Source: Sulfitobacter sp. W027
GTDB taxonomy: Bacteria; Pseudomonadota; Alphaproteobacteria; Rhodobacterales; Rhodobacteraceae
Assembly: GCF_025143985.1 (NCBI RefSeq)
Contig: NZ_CP083568.1
Location: 4,539 to 68,538 of the forward strand
Direction: 5' to 3'
Length of the DNA: 64,000 nucleotides
Part shown: positions 45,911-55,839 of the stretch, piece by piece
Layout: each line of letters starts with the position of its first letter
Position numbering within the stretch: position 1 is the stretch's first letter
Made by a program: the position numbers and the translations under genes
The notes under the pieces: model-generated
Database searches by the model: none
Told to the model about the DNA's origin: nothing
The model's input: only the letters and a program-made list of their open reading frames with translations

Positions 45911-46816
45911 ATGCAGATACAGGTCATCGCCAACTGTCAGGCCCGCCCGGTCAGCGCACAGATAGAACGTGTAGCGCCGGACATGCGTATTCTCAAACCT
46001 ATTATTCTGCATCTGTCCAAAGCCGAACAGAAGGCCGAACAACTGGCGCAAATCGCACAGGCTGACGTGATTTTTGCTCAACTAACCCAAGACGGGTTCC
46101 AGCCTGCCCATCTGGCCAGCGCCAACCTTAAGGAACGGTTCGGGGATAAGGTGGTGATCTGGCCGAATATTTTCTACACGGGCCAGCAACCTTATCTGCG
46201 CTATTTCACGCACCCCAAGTTGGGCCGTCTGATGGGCCCTCTCGAAGCGCTGCATGACATTCGCCTCTACCGGAGTTGGAAGCATACAGGTCAGGTCGAT
46301 CCGAATGCGCTGGACCATTTCGACCCCGCCTTCATCGCCTCCACGCACGCGCTTTCAATCGCAGAGCTGGAAAAGAAGGAGGCGCGCTGTCATGTGGCGA
46401 TCTCAGACTTCCTAGCTGCCAATGCAGACAACCAGCGGCTGTTCTTCACTTTCAACCACCCTTCACAGCTTGTCCTTGCCGAAATGGCGCGGCGCTTGTT
46501 GCACAGCATGGGGCTGGATACGGAACCGCAAGACGACCCCTCTCTATCCGAGCCGCTCGCCAGATATCAGGTGCCTTCCGTCTGGAGCGCAAGTGAGGCT
46601 GTTTATCAGGGCGATGCCTATACGGTTGATGCCAACAACACGGTGCTCGGTCTGGGCGGAGCACCAAGGCGCTACACACGTGAAGAGCTTTGCTCCAGTT
46701 TTCAGAAGATTTACGATGCTAACGACATCTACCAAACATTTAACGGAGTCCGCCTGACACCCAGCATTCTGGAAGACGTTGAGTTTCTAAGTAAGACGGG
46801 CAGTTTAGAGAGTTAA
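45911..46816 (+). CDS. WcbI-family polysaccharide biosynthesis protein
   Basis: This 301-residue protein opens with IQVIANCQARPVSAQI, the (G/A)NCQ signature of WcbI, a capsule-cluster family proposed to be an acetyltransferase-like enzyme. Further on, VVIWPNIFYTG and TFNHPSQLVLAEMARRLL match the same family. A strong ribosome site, AGAGGGG, precedes ATG 45911. Its position after a GT61 gene in a polysaccharide block fits. The reaction has not been established for this branch, so only the family is claimed. Confidence 0.7.
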   Translation: MQIQVIANCQARPVSAQIERVAPDMRILKPIILHLSKAEQKAEQLAQIAQADVIFAQLTQDGFQPAHLASANLKERFGDKVVIWPNIFYTGQQPYLRYFTHPKLGRLMGPLEALHDIRLYRSWKHTGQVDPNALDHFDPAFIASTHALSIAELEKKEARCHVAISDFLAANADNQRLFFTFNHPSQLVLAEMARRLLHSMGLDTEPQDDPSLSEPLARYQVPSVWSASEAVYQGDAYTVDANNTVLGLGGAPRRYTREELCSSFQKIYDANDIYQTFNGVRLTPSILEDVEFLSKTGSLES

Positions 46817-46865
46817 ACTCAAACGCTTACTGCTGCTCACTAAACGAGCCAAACCGACTACTATA

Positions 46866-47123
46866 ATGATAGGTCTTTTTTCAGACTGTTTTGAGCCTGA
46901 TGAATCGTTTATCCCGATGGTTGTTCGCAGTGGTAATGCACTTCCCCTTGATAAAATTTCCAATGATTCACTACGTGCGTTTCAGGGGTACATGCGGCCG
47001 CTCAATGACGGGAAATTTGATCTGCTGATGGAAGAGAAGGACTGCCTATTTGGCAGAAAGGTAGATCACGAGAAGAGCCCGAAAATCAGGAAGTATGTTG
47101 AAAAGGTGGTCTCTGGGTACTGA
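46866..47123 (+). CDS. Small uncharacterised protein, possibly a gene remnant
   Basis: This 85-codon frame has a weak ribosome site. DCLFGRKVDHEKSPKIRKYVEKVV at the end loosely resembles the C-terminal end of beta-1,6-N-acetylglucosaminyltransferase-like proteins, which often finish with a FARK-type motif, but this is a guess. If so, the 5' part is missing. It lies 50 bp after the WcbI-like gene and is convergent with the CAP/RTX gene. It is also more AT-rich than the rml region. Confidence 0.35.
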   Translation: MIGLFSDCFEPDESFIPMVVRSGNALPLDKISNDSLRAFQGYMRPLNDGKFDLLMEEKDCLFGRKVDHEKSPKIRKYVEKVVSGY

Positions 47124-47180
47124 AATCCGGTTCCACGAAAGTACCACATTGGCTTCGCTCTGGAAAATGCCCCCACCACC

Positions 47181-47211
47181 GGGCCGTCTGCATGCATCAC
47201 ACAGACGGCCC
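47181..47211. terminator. Hairpin between convergent genes upstream of the CAP/RTX stop
   Basis: GGGCCGTCTG at 47,181..47,190 pairs perfectly with CAGACGGCCC at 47,202..47,211 around an 11-base loop. There is no adjacent T-run on the plus strand. It lies just past the stop of the minus-strand CAP/RTX gene. Confidence 0.5.
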
Positions 47212-47235
47212 CGCGTATCTATTTTCGGCTTGAGT

Positions 47236-48834
47236 CTAGAACAGCTCAATCTCGATCAGATCGTTCACTCCGTTGAGCACTAGAACCTCTCCGCCGTCGA
47301 ACTCCAAAGTGGTGTTGCCGTCCGTAACTCTGCCAAAGGTCGAGACGACCTGCTGCGTGTTCAGTTGGCCGTGGGTGGCGCTCCACAAGTCTTCGTCGAG
47401 ACGCAGGACATCGCCATCGTCAAAATCAGAGATTTCGTCACGCCCGCTCCGCACCGCAAATACGAAGGTGTCGTCGCCTGTCCCTCCAGTAAGCAGGTCA
47501 TTGCCCGCCCCCCCTTCAAGCGTATCGTCACCAGCCCCACCTCTGAGGGTATCGCGTCCCCAGCTGCCCATGAGACTGTCATTGCCCGCATCTCCCGAGA
47601 TGCGGTCGTCGCCGCCGCCACCGTAGAGGCTGTCATTGTGCAAGCCTCCATCTATCTTGTCGTGGCCGTCTCCACCCCAGATCAGGTCGTTGCCATTCGC
47701 CCCCCAGATGACATCGTTGCCGTCGCCGCCTCCCACGGTATCGCTCCAACCGCCCGCGTAGATCGTGTCATCGCCCGACCCGGCCCAAATCTTGTCGAAA
47801 CCGTCCATGCCGCCCAGTACGTCATCTCCCGCACCGCCAAGAAGCAGATCATTGCCGGTCCCTGCCCAGATCCGGTCTGCATCATTGCCGCCATCAAGTG
47901 TGTCATGCCCCTGCCCGCCATCGATGGTATCATGCCCATCATTACCCCAGATCCGGTCATCTCCGCGATTTCCCCAGATAGCATCATTACCGTTGCCACC
48001 ACCGACGACATCACTCCCGTTGCCGGCATATATGGTATCGTTGCCCGACCCAGCCCAGATCGTGTCGGTGCCGTCCATGCCACCAATCACATCATCGCCA
48101 GCACCGCCCAGAACCCGGTCGTTGCCGGCGCTGGCCCAGATCCGGTCGGCATCACTACCGCCATGCAGATAATCGTTCCCCTCTCCCCCGTTCAGAGTGT
48201 CGTTTCCATCCCCCCCATGGAGGGTGTCATCTCCCGCGCCCCCGTTGAGAACCTCATCGTCCGCGCCCCCGGTGAGGACCGCGCCTGCGACAACATCCCC
48301 GCTGTCCTCGGGGCCGGACGGGACGGTGTCAGCCTCTGGAGTTCCCCTATCCCCGTTCAAATCGTCCAAATCGACGTGGCCCTCAGTGCTGCCGAAGTTC
48401 TGGGTCGCGACAACCGAAAGGGCCGTCGCACCAGAGCTGTAGGTAAAGGAACCGATGTCGATCCCAATCCCGATGTAATCCAGATCGGGGCTAAGAATAT
48501 TGGCCCGGTGACCGGGACTCTCCATCAACAGCCTGTGCAGGTTTGCAACATCGTCGCGATAGCCTTCTTCGCCCCGCTCTGACTGGATGGCGAGGTTTTC
48601 CGCGGTGCGCCAGCTGCCCGACAGATCGAAGTCCGCAGCCCGAATGCGTTGTGTCGGAGACGTGTCATCAACGCCCGTATGGGAAAACACATTGTTCTCC
48701 AGCATCCATTCCGAATGATCATCCGCAGATTGGTTGAGGTTCGTTTCAAGCTCAAAGAGGTCCAGATTGAGTGCAGATCGTTCTTGGTTGACGAGTTCCA
48801 GCATGTAGAGTTCTAAATCGGTAGCATAGACCAT
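47236..48834 (-). CDS. CAP-domain protein with long RTX repeat region
   Basis: This 532-residue paralogue of the protein at 27,918..29,120 has the same order. A CAP domain at about residues 5..155 carries SADDHSEWM, TAENLAIQ and SPGHRANIL; the usual GEN is TAEN here but keeps the Glu. RTX repeats from about 190 to 470 are longer and very regular, repeating blocks such as GGMDGTDTIWAGSGNDTIYAG. A C-terminal segment DEISDFDDGDVLRLD and a hydrophobic end LIEIELF follow. There is no signal peptide. ATG 48834 is chosen because the CAP domain starts right after it; the upstream extension is basic and unlike the family. It is probably secreted by the type I system at 21,980..25,047. Confidence 0.87.
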   Translation of the reverse strand: MVYATDLELYMLELVNQERSALNLDLFELETNLNQSADDHSEWMLENNVFSHTGVDDTSPTQRIRAADFDLSGSWRTAENLAIQSERGEEGYRDDVANLHRLLMESPGHRANILSPDLDYIGIGIDIGSFTYSSGATALSVVATQNFGSTEGHVDLDDLNGDRGTPEADTVPSGPEDSGDVVAGAVLTGGADDEVLNGGAGDDTLHGGDGNDTLNGGEGNDYLHGGSDADRIWASAGNDRVLGGAGDDVIGGMDGTDTIWAGSGNDTIYAGNGSDVVGGGNGNDAIWGNRGDDRIWGNDGHDTIDGGQGHDTLDGGNDADRIWAGTGNDLLLGGAGDDVLGGMDGFDKIWAGSGDDTIYAGGWSDTVGGGDGNDVIWGANGNDLIWGGDGHDKIDGGLHNDSLYGGGGDDRISGDAGNDSLMGSWGRDTLRGGAGDDTLEGGAGNDLLTGGTGDDTFVFAVRSGRDEISDFDDGDVLRLDEDLWSATHGQLNTQQVVSTFGRVTDGNTTLEFDGGEVLVLNGVNDLIEIELF

Positions 48835-49030
48835 GGGCCGTCTTTTCCTTTTACATGGGCGCCGGAAAAGAAAACTCCGGAACACGAAAGCTGTTGGGGA
48901 ACCTATTGGTTGATTGGGTCGCGATTACGGCCTGCGTGAGGAAATAGAAAGACGTCGCCGCAAGCGGTCCACACCCGGCGCGGAAATCTGCCACCTTCAG
49001 TTAAATTGGCAGTTTTAACTTAAGAATATC

Positions 49031-50050
49031 TTACCCCCCGGTTGTGTTCTTTGTCTGTGTCCGGACCCAGCCCAGGAACGCCAGGTCCGCATTGCGCAAG
49101 ACGGCCTGCCCGTTGCGGTCCCAATAGCTGTGCCAATCGGCTTCCAGCGCGTAGACATCTACACCAGGCATCAATGCGCGTGCGGCCTCTAGCGCATCCA
49201 CGCTCAGCTGCGGCGCACTGCCATGCTCTAGCACCACGGGACGGCGTGAGAAGACCATCAGATCACCGGGTTCTTCGAGCATGTCATAATCAGGGAGATG
49301 AGCCGCGCTGGCCATCTTGCGCAGAGCCGCGCGGAACACCCGCAGAGGGGCCGCAGATCCGGACTTCTTATGCAGCGTTGTGACACTTACCCGCCATTCG
49401 CGCTGTCGGCCACAATGCTTGCGTGCCAACTCATAGATGCGCCGCTCCAAGGGCTTGCGCAGGCGAAAATAGTCCCGGCTCAACGTCAGCACGGACTTGG
49501 TCTGCACAGCACGGAACAACCATTCGCTCAGTGTGACGCCGACAGAGATCATCCGCCCGCCCCGCGCACGGCGCTTGATCTCCCAGGATTCGATAAGGCC
49601 TAAACCCTGTGTCGTCTCAATCCCGCCAGTGGCCATATTCGTAGTGATGCGTGTCCCCGCCAGACGCTCGAACGCATCCTTCAGACGGGCATAGGCATCC
49701 CCGGATGTATCGCGGTTGGTCGCTACCAGCAGGTCGTGTGCTTTAAGAGTAATGTGGCGCGAAATTTTACGTCCTGCATTCACTGCCGCCATCAACTGAC
49801 TGATGCAGAAAATGAGAATGTCCTTGTCATGGATTGTTGCCCGCCCTTTGACCGAGGGGATCACCTCGATGGTGGTCCCACCATGCGCATAGGACAAAAT
49901 GCGTTTGTCGGGCCGGGTCGAAAGGGAGAAAATCGGATGCTCCATCGTGCCCAAGTCATCTTTGGGCGCTGCATCAAATACATCGCAGACGAAAAAATCT
50001 GCCGTAGGATGTCGGTCCGGCGACAAGCTGGATACAGGAATATCGGTCAT
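49031..50050 (-). CDS. repA: RepA-type (RPA) replication initiator
   Basis: The 339-residue protein matches the replication initiator A family of alphaproteobacterial plasmids. It has FFVCDVFDAAPKDDLGTMEH, then PIFSLSTRPDKRILSYAHGG, and later LSRDYFRLRKPLERRIYELA and HKKSGSAAPLRVFRAAL, a winged-helix DNA-binding region. It should bind the iterons at 37..97, about 170 to 230 bp upstream on the circle, and open the origin. ATG 50050 (MTDIPVSS) is preferred to the frame start at 50134, because a purine-rich AGGG lies about nine bases before it. It is divergent from parAB across the origin, the usual arrangement of this replicon type. Confidence 0.9.
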   Translation of the reverse strand: MTDIPVSSLSPDRHPTADFFVCDVFDAAPKDDLGTMEHPIFSLSTRPDKRILSYAHGGTTIEVIPSVKGRATIHDKDILIFCISQLMAAVNAGRKISRHITLKAHDLLVATNRDTSGDAYARLKDAFERLAGTRITTNMATGGIETTQGLGLIESWEIKRRARGGRMISVGVTLSEWLFRAVQTKSVLTLSRDYFRLRKPLERRIYELARKHCGRQREWRVSVTTLHKKSGSAAPLRVFRAALRKMASAAHLPDYDMLEEPGDLMVFSRRPVVLEHGSAPQLSVDALEAARALMPGVDVYALEADWHSYWDRNGQAVLRNADLAFLGWVRTQTKNTTGG

Positions 50051-50521
50051 GGCTGTCACCCTGCCTGCAGGTGCGCTGTCGCACCTTGTGTCACTGCTCG
50101 CCCGAGGTTGCGGATCATGTCGCCCGCATATCACTCAGATTATACTGCCCCGATTCTTTCGGGGTTTCAGTGACACCTAACCTAAAGTCATAGATACCCC
50201 CCCGTCCAGAACTGCTATCGGGGGACCAGAGTCATCTTTTCGGGGGATCAGAGTCACCGTATCGGGGGTTCAGAGTCGGAGAGCTTGGAAAAACCGGGGC
50301 TTACCCTTTGGTTTTAAACATTTAAACGAAGGTAGAATGTCCCTGTAACTGTATTATAACCAAATATAACTGAAAAAATTTCCAAATTGCCTCAAATATG
50401 TCCCATCCTACAGACTGATACCGCCTTATTTTCTCAGAAAACTCTGACGATGTAGCATCTTTAGTTTCATGTTCGCTCTTTTATGGTACGGTACCGGAAA
50501 CGACGCACATTAGGAGCATTC
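50051..50521. other. oriV: Origin region across the circle junction
   Basis: This covers the repA upstream region (50,051..50,181, the end of the unique sequence) and the second reading of bases 1..340. It contains the hairpin CCCCGA-TTCTT-TCGGGG at 50,148..50,164, whose right arm is part of a degenerate iteron, and the three iterons again at 50,218..50,278. Confidence 0.7.
50218..50278 (+). repeat. Iterons, second reading
   Basis: The same three 22-bp-spaced iterons as at 37..97. Confidence 0.75.
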
Positions 50522-51922
50522 ATGCCACCCGAAACAGCGGGCCATCTGCCCCCCTATTTCCACATCGACCCCGATCAGGCCAATGCAGCACTGGGTACAC
50601 CGACCACCACAGAAAACTTTAAAAAGCTGGCGCATGCTTGTGACACTGGCCGACAGGATCTGCAAAACCGCGGCTTACAGGGAGAAAGCGGGCGAAGCTT
50701 GCGTCGGTTCTCGACCTGGGAAATTACCCGTTACCTAATCCCCGTCGCCACAGGTCATTTTCGCCGAGTGCTCAAACAGAACCCCGATTTGCCGCAAGGG
50801 ATTTCCGAAACGGCGGGCGGCGCCAAGTGGTTTACGCTTGATGAAGTTCAGCGCCTGCGTGCGCATTTCGGCAACGAGGGGTCCAAAGCCAAAGAATACT
50901 TGCCCTACCGCCCTAAGGGTTTGCCCGCCAAGATGGTCGCCGTAGCCAATTTCAAAGGGGGTGTGGGCAAGACCTCGACGGCGGCGCATCTGGCCATGTC
51001 CGCGGCCCTTGATGGCTATAAGGTGCTGGTGGTTGATCTGGACTCCCAAGGCTCCATGACCTCGATCTTTGGCGGTGCGGTCAAGGACGAATGGCAGACA
51101 GTGTTCCCGCTAATGGCACGCCACTACGCACTACAGTTGCGTTTGGAGAACCAGCGCCGAATGGACCGCGGCGAGGGGCCTTTGCCGCTTGATGATACGC
51201 TTACCGAGGCCTTGAAGGTCGATAGCAAAAGCCTGATCCAGAGCACTCACTGGCCCAACATCGACCTCATCGGCGCGCAGCTCAACCTTTATTGGGCCGA
51301 ATTCCAAGTGCCGGTCTGGCGCATGCAGGCGCGTGGTTGGAAGCTGTGGGATGCGCTGACGGATATGTTCGCAGCTGACGGCGTGCTGGACGACTACGAC
51401 GTGATCTTTCTCGATACCCCCCCTGCCCTTGGCTATCTGACAATCAACGGGCTGGCCGCCGCTGACATCCTGCTGGTGCCGCTTGGGGCTTCGTTTCTGG
51501 AATTCGACAGTACCGGTCGGTTCTTTGACATGTTGCATGCCACCTTCGGCTCCATTGAGGAGGCTGAGAATATGGCAGCCCGAGCCCTGGGGCGCGAGGG
51601 GCTTAATTTCGAATGGGACGCGGTGCGCGCGGTGGTCACTCGGTATGATGGCGCGCAGCAGGCAGAACTTGCTGCATTAATGCAAAGCTATCTTGGCACC
51701 GCTCTCTCGCCGCATCGACAGGATTTCACCGCGCTGATCGGACAGGCTGGCGAACAGGTACAGGGCATTTACGAAGCCGACTACCGTGATTTTAACCGTG
51801 AGACCTATGTACGCGGTCGTGAAACGTTTGATGCGACCTACGCCGCATTCAAACAGTTGCTGATCGGAGCCTGGAGGCGAGACGAACTGGCTTCCAGAGA
51901 CACCGGTGCGCAGGTTGTTTAA
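50522..51922 (+). CDS. parA: ParA partitioning ATPase, second reading
   Basis: Identical protein to 341..1741, with the same ribosome site and KGGVGKTST motif. It is the same gene on the circle, so it should not be counted twice. Confidence 0.9.
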   Translation: MPPETAGHLPPYFHIDPDQANAALGTPTTTENFKKLAHACDTGRQDLQNRGLQGESGRSLRRFSTWEITRYLIPVATGHFRRVLKQNPDLPQGISETAGGAKWFTLDEVQRLRAHFGNEGSKAKEYLPYRPKGLPAKMVAVANFKGGVGKTSTAAHLAMSAALDGYKVLVVDLDSQGSMTSIFGGAVKDEWQTVFPLMARHYALQLRLENQRRMDRGEGPLPLDDTLTEALKVDSKSLIQSTHWPNIDLIGAQLNLYWAEFQVPVWRMQARGWKLWDALTDMFAADGVLDDYDVIFLDTPPALGYLTINGLAAADILLVPLGASFLEFDSTGRFFDMLHATFGSIEEAENMAARALGREGLNFEWDAVRAVVTRYDGAQQAELAALMQSYLGTALSPHRQDFTALIGQAGEQVQGIYEADYRDFNRETYVRGRETFDATYAAFKQLLIGAWRRDELASRDTGAQVV

Positions 51923-51998
51923 TGACCATGCGGACCTTTTGCCGAATGTTTAAACCTCACGCCGATCCTCGCCCGGCCCCCGCAACAGGAGACGCCCC

Positions 51999-53012
51999 AT
52001 GGCCAAACGCAAACGCTTGACCCCCGCCAACCCCGATTTCTTGAATCCTGATTTCTCCGTGAGGGCGCCTGAGACGAAATCCATGGCGCCCTTGGGGGGT
52101 ATGCGCGCCCCAATCGCGGACGTCGCTTCTGAAGCCTCGGCCACAGCTGCTTTGCAGGAAGTAAGCCGCGAACTGCATGAGGCGCGCGCGCAGGGTCGGA
52201 TGATCGCCGCCCTGCCGCTGTCTGCGATCCGGCTTGATCACTTGGTGCGCGACCGGATCGCACATGATGACGATGATATGGCGGCCCTCGTTAGCTCTCT
52301 GCGCGACCGCGGCCAGCAAACCCCGATCGAGGTCGTGGCGCTGGCAGAGGGTGGTTACGGCCTGATCTCAGGGTGGCGGCGCTGCACGGCGCTGATGCAA
52401 CTTCATGCGGAAGGTCACGGCGACGGCACTGTGCTTGCGATTGAGCGCCGGCCCAATGATGCCTCGGATGCCTATATCGCGATGGTCGAGGAAAACGAGA
52501 TCCGCGTGGGTCTAAGCTACTTTGAGCGTGCCCGTATCGCCGCTAAGGCCGTGGAACAGGGTGTGTTCGACACTGAAAAAAGGGCATTGCTGAATCTTTT
52601 CGGAACGGCCTCCCGCGCCAAGCGATCCAAGATCAGATCCTTCCTGACGATTGTCGGTGCCCTTGATGGCGCCCTTCGTTTTCCGCAGTCCATTGGAGAG
52701 CGTTTAGGCCTGCAACTCTCAAGCGCATTAGAGCGTGACACGGATCTGGGGGCGCGTCTACGGGCTGAACTTCAGGACGGGCGGGTGGAAACGCCAGAGG
52801 ATGAGATGCAGCTTCTGACGCAGGGGCTCGCAGTAGAATCAGACTCTAAAGACCGCAAAAATACAACTGCCCTGCCAGCGTATTCCGAGCGGGACCTACG
52901 CGACGGCCTGCATGTGCGCGTGTACAAATCAGACGGTCGGATCGAGCTGAGTGGCCCTGCCCTTACACCTGAATTGCGCGCCCGTCTGTTGCGATGGCTT
53001 GAGAGTTCTTAA
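51999..53012 (+). CDS. parB: ParB centromere-binding protein, second reading
   Basis: Identical protein to 1818..2831, followed by the same terminator. Confidence 0.9.
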   Translation: MAKRKRLTPANPDFLNPDFSVRAPETKSMAPLGGMRAPIADVASEASATAALQEVSRELHEARAQGRMIAALPLSAIRLDHLVRDRIAHDDDDMAALVSSLRDRGQQTPIEVVALAEGGYGLISGWRRCTALMQLHAEGHGDGTVLAIERRPNDASDAYIAMVEENEIRVGLSYFERARIAAKAVEQGVFDTEKRALLNLFGTASRAKRSKIRSFLTIVGALDGALRFPQSIGERLGLQLSSALERDTDLGARLRAELQDGRVETPEDEMQLLTQGLAVESDSKDRKNTTALPAYSERDLRDGLHVRVYKSDGRIELSGPALTPELRARLLRWLESS

Positions 53013-53013
53013 C

Positions 53014-53049
53014 AAAACAGGCTCTATCCGTCAGGATAGAGCCTGTTTT
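53014..53049. terminator. Bidirectional terminator, second reading
   Basis: The same 16-bp-arm hairpin as at 2833..2868. Confidence 0.88.
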
Positions 53050-53073
53050 AAATGTTTCGCGCGCGAAACATTT
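53050..53073. promoter_or_regulatory. parS: Candidate parS palindrome, second reading
   Basis: The same 24-bp palindrome as at 2869..2892. Confidence 0.7.
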
Positions 53074-53075
53074 CT

Positions 53076-53963
53076 CTATTTCAGCAAAGATGCCAAGTAG
53101 GTACCGTAAGTATTCTTAGCGTATCTTTCAGCCAGCTCAGCCAGTTCGGAGCGGCTGATCCAACCCTTCGAAAACCCGATCTCTTCGGGGCAACCCACCT
53201 GCATACCTTGACGGCTTGATAGAGTTCTTACGAAGTTGCTCGCGTCAAGAAGGCTTGCGTGGGTGCCCGTATCGAGCCACGCATACCCTCGGCCCATTTG
53301 CTGCACTGTTAGGCTGCCATCATGCAAATAGCTTTCCAGCAAAGCGGTGATCTCCAGCTCGCCGCGCGCGGAGGGTTGGACCTTGCGTGCGCGTGCAGGC
53401 GCCGTACCGTCGAGGAAGTAGAGTCCAGTGACCGCGTAATTCGATGGTGGTACTTCCGGTTTTTCGATGATCGAACGCACCGTGCCATCGGGAGCGAAAT
53501 CAACCACTCCATAGCGTTCCGGATCATGCACGCGGTACCCAAATACGGTCCCGCCTTCCTGCTTATTGTCTGCCTCGGCCAATTGCTCGGGCAGCCCATG
53601 GCCAAAGAAAATATTGTCGCCCAGAACCATCGCGCTTGATGCCCCGTCTAGAAATTCTTCAGCTAGGATATAGGCCTGCGCCAGCCCATCAGGTGAGGGT
53701 TGTTGGATGTATGTGATCTGCAGTCCCCACTGGCTGCCGTCTCCCAGCGTGCGCTGGAATTGGTCTTGATCCTGTGGCGTGGTGATCACAGCAATCTCGC
53801 GGATACCCGCGAGCATCAGGACCGACAAAGGATAATAGACCATCGGCTTGTCATAGATCGGCAAAAGCTGCTTGGAAACGCCGACGGTGATCGGGTACAG
53901 CCGCGTGCCCGACCCGCCAGCCAGAATGATGCCCTTGCGCGCCTTCGTGCTTTGGTCCGTCAT
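53076..53963 (-). CDS. rmlA: Glucose-1-phosphate thymidylyltransferase, second reading
   Basis: Identical protein to 2895..3782, with the start in an ATGA overlap with rmlD. Confidence 0.93.
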   Translation of the reverse strand: MTDQSTKARKGIILAGGSGTRLYPITVGVSKQLLPIYDKPMVYYPLSVLMLAGIREIAVITTPQDQDQFQRTLGDGSQWGLQITYIQQPSPDGLAQAYILAEEFLDGASSAMVLGDNIFFGHGLPEQLAEADNKQEGGTVFGYRVHDPERYGVVDFAPDGTVRSIIEKPEVPPSNYAVTGLYFLDGTAPARARKVQPSARGELEITALLESYLHDGSLTVQQMGRGYAWLDTGTHASLLDASNFVRTLSSRQGMQVGCPEEIGFSKGWISRSELAELAERYAKNTYGTYLASLLK

Positions 53964-54799
53964 AATAATAACTTTCTTACAATCTGTGCCAAATTGGCTT
54001 TCCAAATTGGGGGGGATATCCCGAAGTCAGACTCTAACGCTGAGCAGTCGAGCCTTGAGTTAAGGGGACGTGTGGCCGGTGTCGGGTAGTCGCATGTGGG
54101 GATTCCAGTCACGTCAACCTTCCGCCCCGCCGCAGCAAATGTTTCGCGCGCGAAACATTTCCAACTCGTGGATGGCGTGCCAGCGTAGTGATAGGTGCCG
54201 CCGCTTTGGCCTGTGCGCATTGCCCGCGCCATATCTAGCAAAGCCGCTGCGATGCCGGCTGCGGGGGTCGGGCCACCGATTTGGTCATCGACCACACTCA
54301 ATGCGTCGCGTGTCTCTGACAGGCGGAGCATCGTTTTGACGAAGTTGTTGCCATGGGCCGAGAACACCCAAGACGTGCGTAGGATCGCATATGCCCCGCC
54401 GGCCTCGCGCACCGCCTCTTCGCCCGCAGCCTTGGTGCGCCCATAAACACTCAGGGGGGCGATCGGGTCATTGACCTGCCACGGGTCTGTGCCACTGCCG
54501 TCAAATACATAGTCGGTCGAGACATGTAGGAACGGAATACCCAGATCCGCGCAGGCCTGCGCCATGGCGGCGGGGGCCTGCGCGTTGATCATCTGGGCAA
54601 GGTCGGGCTCCTCCTCGGCGCGGTCTACGGCGGTGTAGGCTGCCGCATTAATCACCACATCGGGGCGGTGCTCTCTGATCGCGGCTGCACAGGACGCCGG
54701 ATCGCTCAGATCGGCAGCGTGACGGTCCAGAGCTGTGACATCGGCTTGCAATTGAAGCTCAGTGGCGATTTGGCCGGTCTTGCCAAAAACGAGGATCAT
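53960..54799 (-). CDS. rmlD: dTDP-4-dehydrorhamnose reductase, second reading
   Basis: Identical protein to 3779..4618, again containing the internal palindrome, here at 54,137..54,160. Confidence 0.93.
   Translation of the reverse strand: MILVFGKTGQIATELQLQADVTALDRHAADLSDPASCAAAIREHRPDVVINAAAYTAVDRAEEEPDLAQMINAQAPAAMAQACADLGIPFLHVSTDYVFDGSGTDPWQVNDPIAPLSVYGRTKAAGEEAVREAGGAYAILRTSWVFSAHGNNFVKTMLRLSETRDALSVVDDQIGGPTPAAGIAAALLDMARAMRTGQSGGTYHYAGTPSTSWKCFARETFAAAGRKVDVTGIPTCDYPTPATRPLNSRLDCSALESDFGISPPIWKANLAQIVRKLLL
54137..54160. promoter_or_regulatory. parS: Candidate parS inside rmlD, second reading
   Basis: The same palindrome as at 3956..3979. Confidence 0.63.
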
Positions 54800-55839
54800 C
54801 CGGTCTTCCCCAGACGCTCGCCCACGCCATCGCGGGCCTGTAGCGCGCGCCACCAAGTTTCATTATCCAGATACCATTGCACGGTTAGGGCAAGGCCTTC
54901 CTCGACGGTAACGGAAGGATGCCAACCCAGCTCGGTGTTCATGCGGGCAGGGTCGATAGCATAACGCGCATCATGGCCGGGGCGGTCGGCGACGAAGGTG
55001 ATTAGGTCCGCATAGGTGCCACTGTCGCGGGGGCGCTTTTCATCCAGGATCCCACAGATCGTTTTAACCAGCTTCAAATTGGTGCGCTCATTCTCACCCC
55101 CGATGTTATAGGATCGGCCCAGCTTGCCTTTCTCCAGCACGCATAAAAGCGCGTCGGCGTGATCCTCGACATAGAGCCAATCGCGGATGTTAGCGCCGTC
55201 GCCGTAGATCGGTAACGGCTTGCCCGCCAGCGCGTTCAGGATCACCACGGGGACCAGTTTTTCAGGGAAATGGTAGGGCCCGTAGTTGTTAGAGCAATTG
55301 GTCAGGACCACGGGAAGCCCGTAGGTTTCGGCCCAAGCGCGCACCAAGTGGTCGCTTGCGGCTTTAGATGCGGAGTAGGGGCTGCGGGGATCGTAGGGGG
55401 TGTCTTCGGTGAACATGCCTGCGGGGCCCAGCGACCCGAAAACCTCATCCGTCGAAATGTGGTGAAAGCGGAATGTGTTGGGCCGGCCCTGCGCGGTCCA
55501 GTAGGCGCGCGCGGCTTCCAGCATGTGATAGGTGCCGGTGATGTTAGTTTCGATGAAATTACCCGGCCCATCAATCGAGCGGTCGACGTGGCTTTCGGCT
55601 GCCAGATGCATGATTGCATCGGGTTTGTGGGTCTTTAAAATGCGGTCCAGCGCGGCACGATCCCGGATGTCGGCATGCTCAAACGTATAAAGAGGGCTGT
55701 TGGCCACCTCGGCCACGTTATCAAGGCAGGCGGCATAGGTCAGAGCATCGAGATTGACCACCCGATGCCCCCGCGCCACAGCAAGCCGCACAACTGCCGA
55801 TCCGATGAAGCCAGCACCGCCGGTTACGAGAATTTTCAT
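54796..55839 (-). CDS. rmlB: dTDP-glucose 4,6-dehydratase, second reading
   Basis: Identical protein to 4615..5658. Confidence 0.93.
   Translation of the reverse strand: MKILVTGGAGFIGSAVVRLAVARGHRVVNLDALTYAACLDNVAEVANSPLYTFEHADIRDRAALDRILKTHKPDAIMHLAAESHVDRSIDGPGNFIETNITGTYHMLEAARAYWTAQGRPNTFRFHHISTDEVFGSLGPAGMFTEDTPYDPRSPYSASKAASDHLVRAWAETYGLPVVLTNCSNNYGPYHFPEKLVPVVILNALAGKPLPIYGDGANIRDWLYVEDHADALLCVLEKGKLGRSYNIGGENERTNLKLVKTICGILDEKRPRDSGTYADLITFVADRPGHDARYAIDPARMNTELGWHPSVTVEEGLALTVQWYLDNETWWRALQARDGVGERLGKTG

Noticed and set aside
47365-48582. 405-codon plus-strand frame opposite the second CAP/RTX gene
   Set aside because: It is the antisense of regular GGxGxDxxx repeats, which leaves the opposite frame free of stops; the composition is low-complexity and no family is matched.
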